The translations under genes and the position numbers were made by a program. Positions 16,386-24,754 of a DNA stretch of 64,000 nt are shown here, piece by piece; position 1 is the stretch's first letter, and each line of letters starts with the position of its first letter. The stretch is from Tenacibaculum todarodis (GTDB lineage: Bacteria; Bacteroidota; Bacteroidia; Flavobacteriales; Flavobacteriaceae). The notes under the pieces were generated by a model. It was given only the letters and a program-made list of their open reading frames with translations, ran no database searches and was not told the DNA's origin. Location: positions 615,001 to 679,000 of the forward strand of contig NZ_CP018155.1 of assembly GCF_001889045.1 (NCBI RefSeq), read 5' to 3'.

Positions 16386-18605
16386 TTAGTTTTTAATTAA
16401 TTTCTTTGTGATAAATCTTTTCTCTGAATTTATTTTTAATAGATAAACCCCTTTACTAAGGTTAGAAACATCAATTTTATTATTACTTAATGTAACTTCT
16501 TGTGTTGAAATTAATTTACCTAATGTAGAGTAAACTTGTATTGTTGCGTCTTCTGTTACACTAAAGTAAACTGTGTCTCCGTTTGTTGGGTTTGGAAACA
16601 TTTTGAAAGATTCAAAAGTATTATCTTCTGTACTTAAGGTTGAAGTATGGCTTCCAATACCATCTAGCGTATTTTTAGGAAAACTATCCCATTCTGATTC
16701 TGTATAGGTTGTATTTGGGCTAGAAATATCTCCTTTTCTTCTTAAGGTTACGTCTTTTGCAAAATAAGCATCATCGCCAAAAACACCAATAATATCAATT
16801 AACACATCATTTTTGAATAAGGCAACAGCATCATTTCCGTTAAAATTTACGGGTTGTCCAAAATTAGTATCGTTATTATTTGGTTGTACCAAATCTACTT
16901 GTCCAAGAGGATTTGAAGCTGAGTTTGGTTGTAATTCAGGATCTGAATTATCTCCATTACCAATTACAAAAACATCATTAGGAACTATGCTTTGAACAGT
17001 TCCACTATTTAAAGCTAATGGAGTAGTCCAAACACCAGCACCATTTCTTTCTAACTTAACAACATAGCCAGCAAGATCTACGGTTGCGCCTGTTAAATTA
17101 ACTATTTCTAATGCTTTTCTTGTTCCTGGCTCACCTTCTAAATATTCAGAAAAGAATAATTCTGTAGCAGTTCCAGAGCCACCAGCTGTTGTAGTTACAT
17201 TAACTGTATTTGATTGTGCAGATGGATTACCTGAAGTATCTTTAGCAATTACATACGCTGTATAACTAGTTGTTGGTGATAAATTAATAATAGTATATGT
17301 TAATGTGGTAACATTACTATTTAAAACTCCGTCTAAATAAACGTCATAACTCTCTACTTCATTATCATCTGTAGCAGCATCCCAAGTTAATACAAAAGAA
17401 CTATCTGAAATTGTACTTGCAGTAGCGTTTGTTGGTGCTGTAGGAGCAGTAGTGTCTGGTAACGTTGTTCCGTTAACAGGAGCACTTTCATTAGAAAAAT
17501 TATTTATTAAATCTTTTGCTAAAACCGTAATGCTATAGGTTGTATTAGGGTTTAAATCTACCAATGTTGTACTAGTATTTGCGGTAGTTTGTGCCGTTAA
17601 AGTACCATCTACATATATATTATAGCCAGTTACCGCTTCGTTGTCTGTAGAAGCATCCCAAGTAACGTCTAAAGAAGTGAAGTTTTCGTTACTTACTGTT
17701 ACATTTGTTGGTACAGTTGGTGCTTGTGTATCTGTAGGTGCGTATAAATTCCAAAGATCTTCTGCAGAATCTCCACCCCAAATACGAGTTGCTAAATATG
17801 GATTGTCTATAAAAGGATTTCTATTTCCTTGTGCGTAGGTATTATTTGTAGTGTCTTCGTGATATGTGTTTCTTGTTTTTTCAAGATCAGAAACAGGATC
17901 TTCTACATTCCATTGTAAGAATAAATCAATCATATCATCTTGTGTAAATTGATTGTCTCCAACTCCAACAGCTGTAGGTAAACATTGCTCACCATAACGA
18001 AGGTACATGTACATTATCATTCTTGCTACATCACCTTTCCATTCATCTCCAGGATACCAACCAGCAGTATTAGGACCATCAGGACCATTATAAGTTGCTG
18101 AAGAACGACTAGAATTACCTGAACCTAAAGCAAATTTATAATTGTTTCTTTCAGAGTTGCGAGTTCTATCAGCAGGCCTTAAGTTATGAGCGTCTGAACC
18201 TGGACCTTGACTATTACCTTGTCCTATTAAAACTGGATTTGCTAAAGATTTAGAAAATACATGTTCTCTGTTCCAAACAAAATTATTACAACTAGTACCA
18301 CAATCTTGTAATGTATTGTCTCTTTCTCTGTCATTGGTAATGTCAGAATCAGAACCATCTTCCCAACCGTATATTAAAACTACTTCGGAAGTATTTGCTG
18401 GATTAGCATCTGTTATTTTAGATGCTTCCCAAACACCAGGAGTATAGTTTAACATATTTGTATGTGTAGCTGTAATCTTTGTAGCTAAGGCATCTTTTAA
18501 ATCAGTACCTGCTAATGTTAAATCTACATCACTATAGTATGCTTCTTGTGCAAAGCTTAATGAAATTGATGTAATAAATAAAAGTGAAAGTAATTTTTTA
18601 ACCAT
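16386..18605 (-). CDS. Secreted endonuclease I with FN3, lamin-tail and T9SS sorting domains (paralogue 2)
   Basis: A 739-residue homologue of the preceding gene with the same order: signal peptide (to about FAQ), endonuclease I domain with FVWNREHVFSKSLANP and DAHNLRPADRTRNSERNN, two FN3 domains (about 295-480), lamin-tail domain (LFFSEYLEGEPGTRKALEIVN) and the type A T9SS sorting domain (FKMFPNPTNGDTVYFSV). It is longer mainly by an insertion in the nuclease domain (CGTSCNNF, possible disulfide) and in the lamin-tail part. The C-terminal 80 residues of the two paralogues are nearly identical. The rRNA methyltransferase gene upstream ends five bases before its start, so all three may be co-transcribed. 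Confidence 0.9.
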   Translation of the reverse strand: MVKKLLSLLFITSISLSFAQEAYYSDVDLTLAGTDLKDALATKITATHTNMLNYTPGVWEASKITDANPANTSEVVLIYGWEDGSDSDITNDRERDNTLQDCGTSCNNFVWNREHVFSKSLANPVLIGQGNSQGPGSDAHNLRPADRTRNSERNNYKFALGSGNSSRSSATYNGPDGPNTAGWYPGDEWKGDVARMIMYMYLRYGEQCLPTAVGVGDNQFTQDDMIDLFLQWNVEDPVSDLEKTRNTYHEDTTNNTYAQGNRNPFIDNPYLATRIWGGDSAEDLWNLYAPTDTQAPTVPTNVTVSNENFTSLDVTWDASTDNEAVTGYNIYVDGTLTAQTTANTSTTLVDLNPNTTYSITVLAKDLINNFSNESAPVNGTTLPDTTAPTAPTNATASTISDSSFVLTWDAATDDNEVESYDVYLDGVLNSNVTTLTYTIINLSPTTSYTAYVIAKDTSGNPSAQSNTVNVTTTAGGSGTATELFFSEYLEGEPGTRKALEIVNLTGATVDLAGYVVKLERNGAGVWTTPLALNSGTVQSIVPNDVFVIGNGDNSDPELQPNSASNPLGQVDLVQPNNNDTNFGQPVNFNGNDAVALFKNDVLIDIIGVFGDDAYFAKDVTLRRKGDISSPNTTYTESEWDSFPKNTLDGIGSHTSTLSTEDNTFESFKMFPNPTNGDTVYFSVTEDATIQVYSTLGKLISTQEVTLSNNKIDVSNLSKGVYLLKINSEKRFITKKLIKN

Positions 18606-18610
18606 AATTT

Positions 18611-19828
18611 TTAATTTTGTTTTCTTTCTAAAAGTGCCATATAAAATCCGTCGTAGCCAGAAGTGTGTGCTAACACTTTTTTGTCTGCAACAAATGTAAA
18701 GTTTTTTCCGAACTCTGTTGTTAAGAAATTATCAACTTGTAATTGATTCTCAGAAGGTAAGACGGAACAAGTAGCATAGACTAATTTTCCACCTGGTTTA
18801 ACCATTTTAGAGTATTGTTGTAATATTTCTTGTTGCGTTTTACGAATATTGTCTAAAAACTCTGGTTGTAATTTCCATTTACTGTCTGGGTTTCTTCTAA
18901 GAACACCTAAACCAGAACAAGGAGCATCAATTAATACTCTGTCTGCTTTGTCGTGTAGTTTCTTAATTACCTTAGTAGAGTCTATTACTTTTAAATCTAT
19001 ATTATGGGCACCATTTCTACGTGCTCTAACTTTTAATTTTTTCAATTTACTTTCGTAAATATCCATGGCAATAATTTGCCCTTTATTTTCCATTAAAGAA
19101 GCTAAGTGTAATGTTTTACCACCAGCACCAGCACAAGTATCAACAACTTTCATACCTGGTTTAACTTCTAAGTAGTCTGCAACTAATTGAGAAGAAGCGT
19201 CTTGTACTTCAAAAAAACCTTTTTTAAATACTTCAGTTCTAAAAACATTTGCACGTTCAACTAATTTTAAAGCATCATCATGGTTTTTTACAAATTCAGT
19301 TTCTATACCTTCTTTAGCAAGTTCTTTTTGTAAGTTTTCTCTTGTTGTCTTTAAAGTATTTGTACGTAAAATTACTTCTGCTTGTAGGTTAAGCGCAGCA
19401 ATTTCTTTAGTCCAAATTTTCTCTCCTAACTCTTCTAAACCAATATTATCTATCCAATCTGGAATAGATTCTCTAAACTTTCTAATTTTAGAAAGCTCAT
19501 CAAACTTACCTTTTATTCTTCTATTTGGAGTTGGTTCAATTTGATTCCAATCTGGAAGTTTAATTCCCTTTAAAACACACCAAACCGAGAACAGTCTCCA
19601 TAAATTAGGTCTGTCAAAAGGTTCTTTAACTTCTGCAATTTCAGCATATAAACGTTTCCAACGTACTATTTCGTAAATTGTTTCTGCTACAAATTTTCTA
19701 TCTCTAGAACCCCAACGTTTGTCGCGTTTTAAAGCTTTTTCAACAGCTTTACCAGCATAAGCTCCTTCATTAAAAATGTCTCGTAAACTGTCTATTACAG
19801 CATACGTTAAGTTTCTATGTAATCTCAT
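18611..19828 (-). CDS. RsmB/NSUN-type 16S rRNA m5C methyltransferase
   Basis: A 405-residue RNA cytosine-C5 methyltransferase. The N-terminal NusB-like helical region (about 1-90) is followed by the Rossmann domain with VVDTCAGAGGKTLHLASLM (about 227), DAPCSGLGVLRRNPD (catalytic Cys, about 300) and YATCSVLPSENQ (second Cys). The overall build fits RsmB-like enzymes. The start at 19828 is supported by a TATCTTTG element 17 bases upstream. Confidence 0.88.
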   Translation of the reverse strand: MRLHRNLTYAVIDSLRDIFNEGAYAGKAVEKALKRDKRWGSRDRKFVAETIYEIVRWKRLYAEIAEVKEPFDRPNLWRLFSVWCVLKGIKLPDWNQIEPTPNRRIKGKFDELSKIRKFRESIPDWIDNIGLEELGEKIWTKEIAALNLQAEVILRTNTLKTTRENLQKELAKEGIETEFVKNHDDALKLVERANVFRTEVFKKGFFEVQDASSQLVADYLEVKPGMKVVDTCAGAGGKTLHLASLMENKGQIIAMDIYESKLKKLKVRARRNGAHNIDLKVIDSTKVIKKLHDKADRVLIDAPCSGLGVLRRNPDSKWKLQPEFLDNIRKTQQEILQQYSKMVKPGGKLVYATCSVLPSENQLQVDNFLTTEFGKNFTFVADKKVLAHTSGYDGFYMALLERKQN

Positions 19829-19845
19829 TAATTGATTTTAAGCCA

Positions 19846-19853
19846 CAAAGATA
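19846..19853 (-). promoter_or_regulatory. -7 promoter element of the RsmB-like gene
   Basis: TATCTTTG on the minus strand, full match to TAnnTTTG, 17 bases before the ATG. Confidence 0.5.
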
Positions 19854-19968
19854 CGTTAATTTAAGCTTTTTTTGAGTCTCTTTTTTCTTTTCCATTACTG
19901 AAAAGAAACAAAAATCTAGCTGTATTTAGTACAAGAATTCTGTATTTTCGTTTTTAGAAAATTTAAAA

Positions 19969-22518
19969 GTGAATCTTAACCAACCCATAACATATTTAAA
20001 AGGAGTAAGTATTGCCAGAGCAGAATTGCTTTATAGTGAGCTTGGTGTTAAAAACTGTAAAGATTTATTGCATCTTTTTCCGTTTAGATATATTGATAAA
20101 ACACAGTTTTACAAGATAAACTCTTTGCAGCAAAACACTGCGGAAGTTCAAATAGTTGGTAAGATTACAGGATTAAAAACGGTTGAACAGAAACGAGGAA
20201 GTAGATTAGTAGCAACTTTTAGAGATGAAACTGGTGCTATAGAGTTGGTTTGGTTTCGTGGACAAAAATGGTTAAAAGATTCTTTAAAAATAAATCAGCC
20301 GTATGTAATTTATGGAAAACTGAATTTTTACGGAGGAAAATTTTCCATGCCGCATCCAGAAATGGAATTGCTGAAAGATTATAAAAGTAAAATCCAATCT
20401 TCCATGCAACCTGTGTATCCTTCAACCGAAAAATTAGCAAATAAAAACGTTTCCAATAAGGTTGTTAGAAGCTATATTGAAGATTTACTGTCTAAAATAG
20501 GCTATTCAATTGAAGAGAGTTTACCTAGTTATATATTACAAGAACATAATTTATTAGGTAAAAGAGAATCACTTATTAACATTCATTTTCCTAAGAATCA
20601 AGAATTATTAGCAAAAGCTCAATTTAGATTAAAGTTTGAAGAATTATTTTTTATTCAGATGCAATTATTGCGTAAAAAACTCATCAGAAAAAGTAAAATA
20701 AAAGGATTTGTTTTTGAAAAAGTAGGAGAGCAATTCAATAATTTTTACACTAATTATTTACCTTTTGAGTTAACAAATGCACAAAAACGTGTGTTAAAAG
20801 AGATTCGGAAAGATGTAGCTTCCAATGCTCACATGAATCGTTTATTACAAGGAGATGTTGGTTCAGGAAAAACTATTGTAGCCTTGTTGGCAATGTTGTT
20901 AGCAATAGACAATGGTTTCCAAGCAACTATAATGGCGCCAACAGAAATTTTGGCAACGCAACATTATCATGCAGTTACAGAATTGTTACAAGAAATGAAT
21001 ATTTCTGTAGAATTACTTACAGGATCTGTAAAAACCAAAAAGCGAAGGGAAATACATGCAGCGCTGGAAAGTGGTGAATTAAATATTTTAATAGGAACCC
21101 ATGCTTTGTTAGAAGACAAAGTGAAATTCAAAAATTTAGGAATTGCAATTATTGATGAACAACACAGATTTGGTGTAGAGCAACGTTCTAAATTATGGAG
21201 AAAAGGCGGCCCATCCCTAACCCTTCCCGAAGGGAAGGGAACCGAAGTACGGAATCGTTATGAAACCGCTCGTCCATCAGTATATAAATTGATGAAAGAG
21301 CTTCAAAAAGAAAGAAAGCAAAAAACAACAGAAGCAGAACGTGTTTTATGGGAAAGTTTAAAAACAAAAAAACTTGATTTTAAATTTAGAAGACAACATA
21401 TTGTAGACGAGTTTATAGTTGATTTTATTTGTATTTCTAAAGGTTTAATAGTTGAAGTTGATGGGAAGTATCACAACACAAAAGAGCAGCAAGAATCAGA
21501 TGATTTAAGAACAGAAATTTTACAAGAATTAGGGTTTAAAGTAATTAGGTTTAAGAACGAAGAGGTAATTGGTAATATAGAACAAGTAATTAATATTATT
21601 TCTGAAGAGTTAAAAGAACATACTAGTGAGAATTCCCTCCCTTCGGGAGGGTTAGGGTGGGCTTTACCACCACATATTTTGGTAATGACCGCAACTCCAA
21701 TTCCACGTACGTTGGCAATGTCGGTTTATGGAGATTTAGATATTTCTGTTATAGATGAATTGCCTCCAGGACGAAAAGAAGTAAAAACTGTACATCGATA
21801 TGATAAAAATAGACTTGCCGTTTTTAAGTTTTTAAAAGATGAAATTGAAAAAGGCAGACAAGTATATGTTGTGTATCCGTTAATTCAAGAATCGGAAGCC
21901 ATGGATTATAAAGACTTAATGGATGGTTATGAGAGTATTTCTAGAGAATTTCCGCTGCCAAAATACCAAATAAGTATTGTGCATGGTAAAATGAAACCTG
22001 CCGATAAGGAATACGAAATGCAGCGCTTTGTAAAAGGCGAAACTCAAATTATGGTTGCCACAACTGTAATAGAAGTTGGTGTTAATGTACCCAATGCAAG
22101 TGTTATGATTATTGAAAGCGCAGAACGTTTTGGACTTTCTCAATTGCATCAATTACGTGGTAGAGTTGGGAGAGGAGCGGAACAAAGTTATTGTATTCTT
22201 TTATCTAGTTTTAAGTTATCTGCCGATGCAAAAACACGTTTAAAAACTATGGTTGATACTTCTGATGGATTTAAAATTGCCGAAGTAGATTTAAAATTAC
22301 GTGGTCCAGGAAACTTAATGGGAAAACAGCAAAGTGGTGTTTTAAATCTTAAAATTGCCGATGTTGTTAGAGATACACCAATTCTTTTTAAAGCAAGACA
22401 AACTGCAATTGGAGTTTTGCAAAATGATGCTAATTTATCGAAACCAGAAAATACTGTTTTACAAAAAACGTTTGCTCAAATTCAAAGAAAAACTGGTTTT
22501 TGGTCTGAGATTAGTTAA
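19969..22518 (+). CDS. recG: ATP-dependent DNA helicase RecG carrying an in-frame DUF559 insertion
   Basis: An 849-residue RecG, about 150 residues longer than usual. The N-terminal wedge/OB part is present (TFRDETGAIELVWFRGQKWL, about 80). The helicase has Walker A GDVGSGKT (about 297), DEQHRFGVEQRSKLW (motif II, about 395-409), then, only after residue about 566, MTATPIPRTLAMS (motif III), and QLRGRVGRG (motif VI). The block between (about 414-565) is a DUF559 domain framed by DNA palindromes (described separately). The helicase motifs on both sides are intact and in frame, so a functional protein is possible. RecG remodels stalled forks and Holliday junctions. The start is GTG at 19969; MNLNQPITYLKGV is a typical RecG beginning. 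Confidence 0.95.
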   Translation: MNLNQPITYLKGVSIARAELLYSELGVKNCKDLLHLFPFRYIDKTQFYKINSLQQNTAEVQIVGKITGLKTVEQKRGSRLVATFRDETGAIELVWFRGQKWLKDSLKINQPYVIYGKLNFYGGKFSMPHPEMELLKDYKSKIQSSMQPVYPSTEKLANKNVSNKVVRSYIEDLLSKIGYSIEESLPSYILQEHNLLGKRESLINIHFPKNQELLAKAQFRLKFEELFFIQMQLLRKKLIRKSKIKGFVFEKVGEQFNNFYTNYLPFELTNAQKRVLKEIRKDVASNAHMNRLLQGDVGSGKTIVALLAMLLAIDNGFQATIMAPTEILATQHYHAVTELLQEMNISVELLTGSVKTKKRREIHAALESGELNILIGTHALLEDKVKFKNLGIAIIDEQHRFGVEQRSKLWRKGGPSLTLPEGKGTEVRNRYETARPSVYKLMKELQKERKQKTTEAERVLWESLKTKKLDFKFRRQHIVDEFIVDFICISKGLIVEVDGKYHNTKEQQESDDLRTEILQELGFKVIRFKNEEVIGNIEQVINIISEELKEHTSENSLPSGGLGWALPPHILVMTATPIPRTLAMSVYGDLDISVIDELPPGRKEVKTVHRYDKNRLAVFKFLKDEIEKGRQVYVVYPLIQESEAMDYKDLMDGYESISREFPLPKYQISIVHGKMKPADKEYEMQRFVKGETQIMVATTVIEVGVNVPNASVMIIESAERFGLSQLHQLRGRVGRGAEQSYCILLSSFKLSADAKTRLKTMVDTSDGFKIAEVDLKLRGPGNLMGKQQSGVLNLKIADVVRDTPILFKARQTAIGVLQNDANLSKPENTVLQKTFAQIQRKTGFWSEIS
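21209..21240 (+). repeat. Left palindromic terminal repeat of the DUF559 element
   Basis: GCCCATCCCTAA followed by a hairpin with an 8-bp stem CCCTTCCC/GGGAAGGG and a GAA loop. A close relative stands alone at 59892-59922 after the ORF6N gene. Confidence 0.85.
21634..21662 (-). repeat. Right palindromic terminal repeat of the DUF559 element
   Basis: Inverted copy of the left end: a 7-bp stem CCCTCCC/GGGAGGG with TTC loop, then TTAGGGTGGGC. It differs from the left copy by shortening of the stem and one deleted base. Confidence 0.85.
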
Positions 22519-22572
22519 GTTTTTTTAAATTGTTTCGCTAACGTGTTTCTTTAGTTTGTATTAAATATCTTT

Positions 22573-22715
22573 ATATAGGAAAGGAGGAGAACTATAACGT
22601 GTTTTAGAATTGCAGTTCCCTTACACGTACGAGTCCTCAGTTCCTATAAAGTTGCAAAGAACCATTTGGAATACCAGGATTATAAAAACCCGATAAAGGA
22701 AGTAGTTTTTGCAAC
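22573..22715 (+). ncRNA. Candidate bridge RNA of the IS110 element
   Basis: Two consecutive stem-loops fill the gap before the transposase. Stem-loop 1: outer stem 22574-22581/22641-22648 (TATAGGAA/TTCCTATA), middle stem 22584-22588/22634-22638, inner stem 22597-22602/22623-22628 (ACGTGT/ACACGT). Stem-loop 2: 22651-22658/22708-22715 (GTTGCAAA/TTTGCAAC) enclosing a 49-base loop. Two large looped hairpins 5' of the gene match the plan of IS110 bridge RNAs (target-binding and donor-binding loops). Which loop is which, and the guides, are inference. Confidence 0.65.
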
Positions 22716-22742
22716 ATATTTAATCATTCTAATTGTAAAAAT

Positions 22743-23735
22743 ATGAAAAATTACAGAGAAGTAGTAGGAATAGATGTATCAAAAAAGACGATTGATGCCT
22801 ATTGTTATCATGCTCAAGTTCACCAAGAGTTTAAGAACGATATAGCTGGTTACAAAAGTCTCTTAAAATGGGTTTTAAAACAGACAAAAGAAAGTGCTGT
22901 TTTTTATTGTTTTGAGAACACAGGTTATTATTCATTAAAGTTGGCACTTTATTTCCATAGTAAGAAAGTTGTTTATGTTGAGGAGAGTCCGTTAAAAATT
23001 AAGCGTTCTTCTGGGATTGTAAAAGAGAAAACAGATAAGCTAGATGCTCAAGTAATAGCAAAGTATGGTTGGTTTTACAGAGAAGAGTTAATGCCGAGTA
23101 CAGTAAAAAGCAGTTCTCATTTAGAACTTGGTAGACTGTTAGCTTTAAGAGATCAATTAGTTCGAAATAATGCAGGTTTAAAAGGCACTTTAAAAGAGAT
23201 GAAAGTACTTTTAACAAGTTCTACAACAGATTTAGGTTGTATCAGTTTAAAGCGTAGTATTGACTATTTGTCTAAACAAGTAAAATCTATAGAAATTAGA
23301 ATTGAAGAAATCATTTTTGATGATGTTTCTATGAGTAAAAATTACGAATTACTAAAAAGTATGAAAGGAATTGGTTTGGTCGTTGCTTGCCAATTAATTT
23401 ATCATACAGGTAACTTTACCCGTTTTAAAAGTTGGCGTGCTTTTTCCAGTTATTGTGGAACTGCACCTTTTGAGCATCGTTCTGGCACCAGCATTCACAG
23501 GCGAAAACAATGTCATTATTTAGGAGACAGAAAGATGAAAAGTTTATTGAGTATGGCAAGTGTTTCTGCAATACAACATGATAGTGAGTTAAAGTTGTAT
23601 TATCAAAAAAAGTTGGCAGAAGGAAAAGATAAAATGTTGGCGATAAATAATGTGAGAAACAAACTAATAGCAAGAGCATTTGCAGTTGTTAAAAGAGGAA
23701 CACCATATGTTGTTCTTCAAAATTATGCTGCTTAA
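22743..23735 (+). CDS. IS110-family transposase (DEDD/serine recombinase)
   Basis: A 330-residue transposase. The N-terminal RuvC-like DEDD domain has GIDVSKKTIDAY (first Asp), FENTGYYS (Glu) and KTDKLDAQVIAKYG (last two Asp). A coiled-coil region follows (about 150-190), then the Tnp_20 domain with SMKGIGLVVACQLI and YCGTAPFEHRSGTS, which carries the serine nucleophile region. Length and all motifs are intact, so the copy may be active. The noncoding RNA lies upstream, as in the IS110 (not IS1111) group. Confidence 0.93.
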   Translation: MKNYREVVGIDVSKKTIDAYCYHAQVHQEFKNDIAGYKSLLKWVLKQTKESAVFYCFENTGYYSLKLALYFHSKKVVYVEESPLKIKRSSGIVKEKTDKLDAQVIAKYGWFYREELMPSTVKSSSHLELGRLLALRDQLVRNNAGLKGTLKEMKVLLTSSTTDLGCISLKRSIDYLSKQVKSIEIRIEEIIFDDVSMSKNYELLKSMKGIGLVVACQLIYHTGNFTRFKSWRAFSSYCGTAPFEHRSGTSIHRRKQCHYLGDRKMKSLLSMASVSAIQHDSELKLYYQKKLAEGKDKMLAINNVRNKLIARAFAVVKRGTPYVVLQNYAA

Positions 23736-23774
23736 AATAAAAACTAAATTTTATTAGGATTTGATCTTGGAATA

Positions 23775-23885
23775 CGTGTATGATCTCGTTGCGTGTTTCA
23801 GCAACTAATTTAGCAAATAAAAACCGAATAGAAAGTCCGCAAGGACTTTCGTAAGTAAGCTATAACTAGCAATGAATTATACACG
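23775..23885 (+). repeat. Fold-back (attC-like?) structured repeat beside the IS110 element
   Basis: A 111-base segment closed by CGTGTAT (23775-23781) and ATACACG (23879-23885). Inside are GTTGC/GCAAC (23788-23792/23801-23805) and a perfect 8-bp hairpin GAAAGTCC-GCAA-GGACTTTC (23831-23850). This layout resembles fold-back recombination sites or a structured RNA. I did not find a second copy in the window. It could have been the insertion target of the IS. Confidence 0.5.
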
Positions 23886-23947
23886 GTGTTGCCATTTCGT
23901 TGTTTTTCAAATGTTTTTTCAGACTTTCTATAATTACTAAATTTACT

Positions 23948-24748
23948 TTAAACATTAAAAAAAGCTGTTAGTATTTTTTCAGGATAACCTAAAACATATT
24001 CAAATTTATTATTCTCAATTTTGATTTTTATTGTTTCTAAAGACGGATATTTATCGAAAATATCTTCTGAATTTATGTAATTGTCTTCGTTTGAATTTGG
24101 TGAAATACCATTTATTCTCTTAAATGACCAAATGGATATGTATCTAATTCCATTTGAGTATGATTCTTGTATTTCTTCATCTTCAGAATTAAACGAGTCG
24201 TCTGAAATTATTTCTGTTTCATTGTATTGTCTGATAAGGTCTTTAAGAAAAGAACTACCAAATAATCCAATTAATTCAAATTCGTCAAGATTCTTTTTCT
24301 TTATTCCTCCAAATTCTGTAATAATTTCAGATAGTTCTTTACGATTAACATATACTCCTGTTTTAAATTCATTGGGATTTAATGCTCCAAATTTATTAAG
24401 AATGTTTTTCTGTTTATTTGTGAGTTCTAATTTTTCGAATGTTAAGAATACAGAATTTACAGAGTAAAATCTTTCTGTAGGTAGACCTGGACCATACCAA
24501 ATTAATGATTTGTAGCCATTAGCTCCTGTGTGAATATATTTTTCATCTAAAAAAGGTAATAAATTATTTTCATTAATAAATTTTCGTAAATATTGACCTT
24601 CAATATCTAGTTTTCTGTTTTCAGTAACTAATTTTACTTTCTTATAAGAATGTTCATTTATTTCTTTTGACCATTTAGGAAATCTATTGAGAACTTCAAT
24701 TCCTTCTTTCCCGATTACTTGTTTTTTTAAATAAGATAAAAGTCCCAT
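23948..24748 (-). CDS. Protein of unknown function, 266 residues
   Basis: Second gene of a two-gene operon (seven bases after the previous stop). The protein is soluble, rich in Asn, Lys and Glu, with an acidic stretch (ISDDSFNSEDEEIQES, about 190-206) and a YISIWSFKRINGISPNSNED segment. No signal peptide or membrane segment. I recognise no family. It lies between the IS/fold-back repeat and an SDR gene, an accessory position, so it may be acquired. Confidence 0.65.
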   Translation of the reverse strand: MGLLSYLKKQVIGKEGIEVLNRFPKWSKEINEHSYKKVKLVTENRKLDIEGQYLRKFINENNLLPFLDEKYIHTGANGYKSLIWYGPGLPTERFYSVNSVFLTFEKLELTNKQKNILNKFGALNPNEFKTGVYVNRKELSEIITEFGGIKKKNLDEFELIGLFGSSFLKDLIRQYNETEIISDDSFNSEDEEIQESYSNGIRYISIWSFKRINGISPNSNEDNYINSEDIFDKYPSLETIKIKIENNKFEYVLGYPEKILTAFFNV

Positions 24749-24754
24749 TATTTA

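Larger units (their letters stand above)
21209..21662 (+). mobile_element. In-frame DUF559 palindromic insertion element inside recG
   Basis: A 454-base block inside recG with terminal inverted repeats of about 30 bases, each a palindrome itself. The left end begins GCCCATCCCTAACCC; the right end, read on the minus strand, begins GCCCACCCTAACCC. The middle encodes about 115 residues of a DUF559 domain, a Vsr-like PD-(D/E)XK-fold family: TTEAERVLWESLKTKKL, FKFRRQHIVDEFIVDF and LIVEVDGKYH, with Asp and Glu in the usual active-site places. The ends are translated as GPSLTLPEGKG and SLPSGGLGWA. The site is the variable loop between helicase motifs II and III. There are no intein splicing residues at the borders. 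Confidence 0.85.
22560..23775 (+). mobile_element. IS110-family insertion sequence (approximate limits)
   Basis: The unit consists of a structured noncoding left end (about 22560-22742), the transposase gene, and a short right end. IS110 elements lack terminal inverted repeats, so the borders cannot be fixed by eye. A possible left border is the CT at 22569-22570, as the known IS621 core is CT. The right border is placed tentatively where the fold-back repeat begins (about 23775). The element lies between recG and an unknown operon. Confidence 0.7.

Noticed and set aside
21209..21662. Intein in RecG
   Set aside because: The insert has no Cys/Ser at its first position, no His-Asn before the downstream junction and no Hint-domain blocks; its ends are DNA palindromes. 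It is translated as part of the protein.
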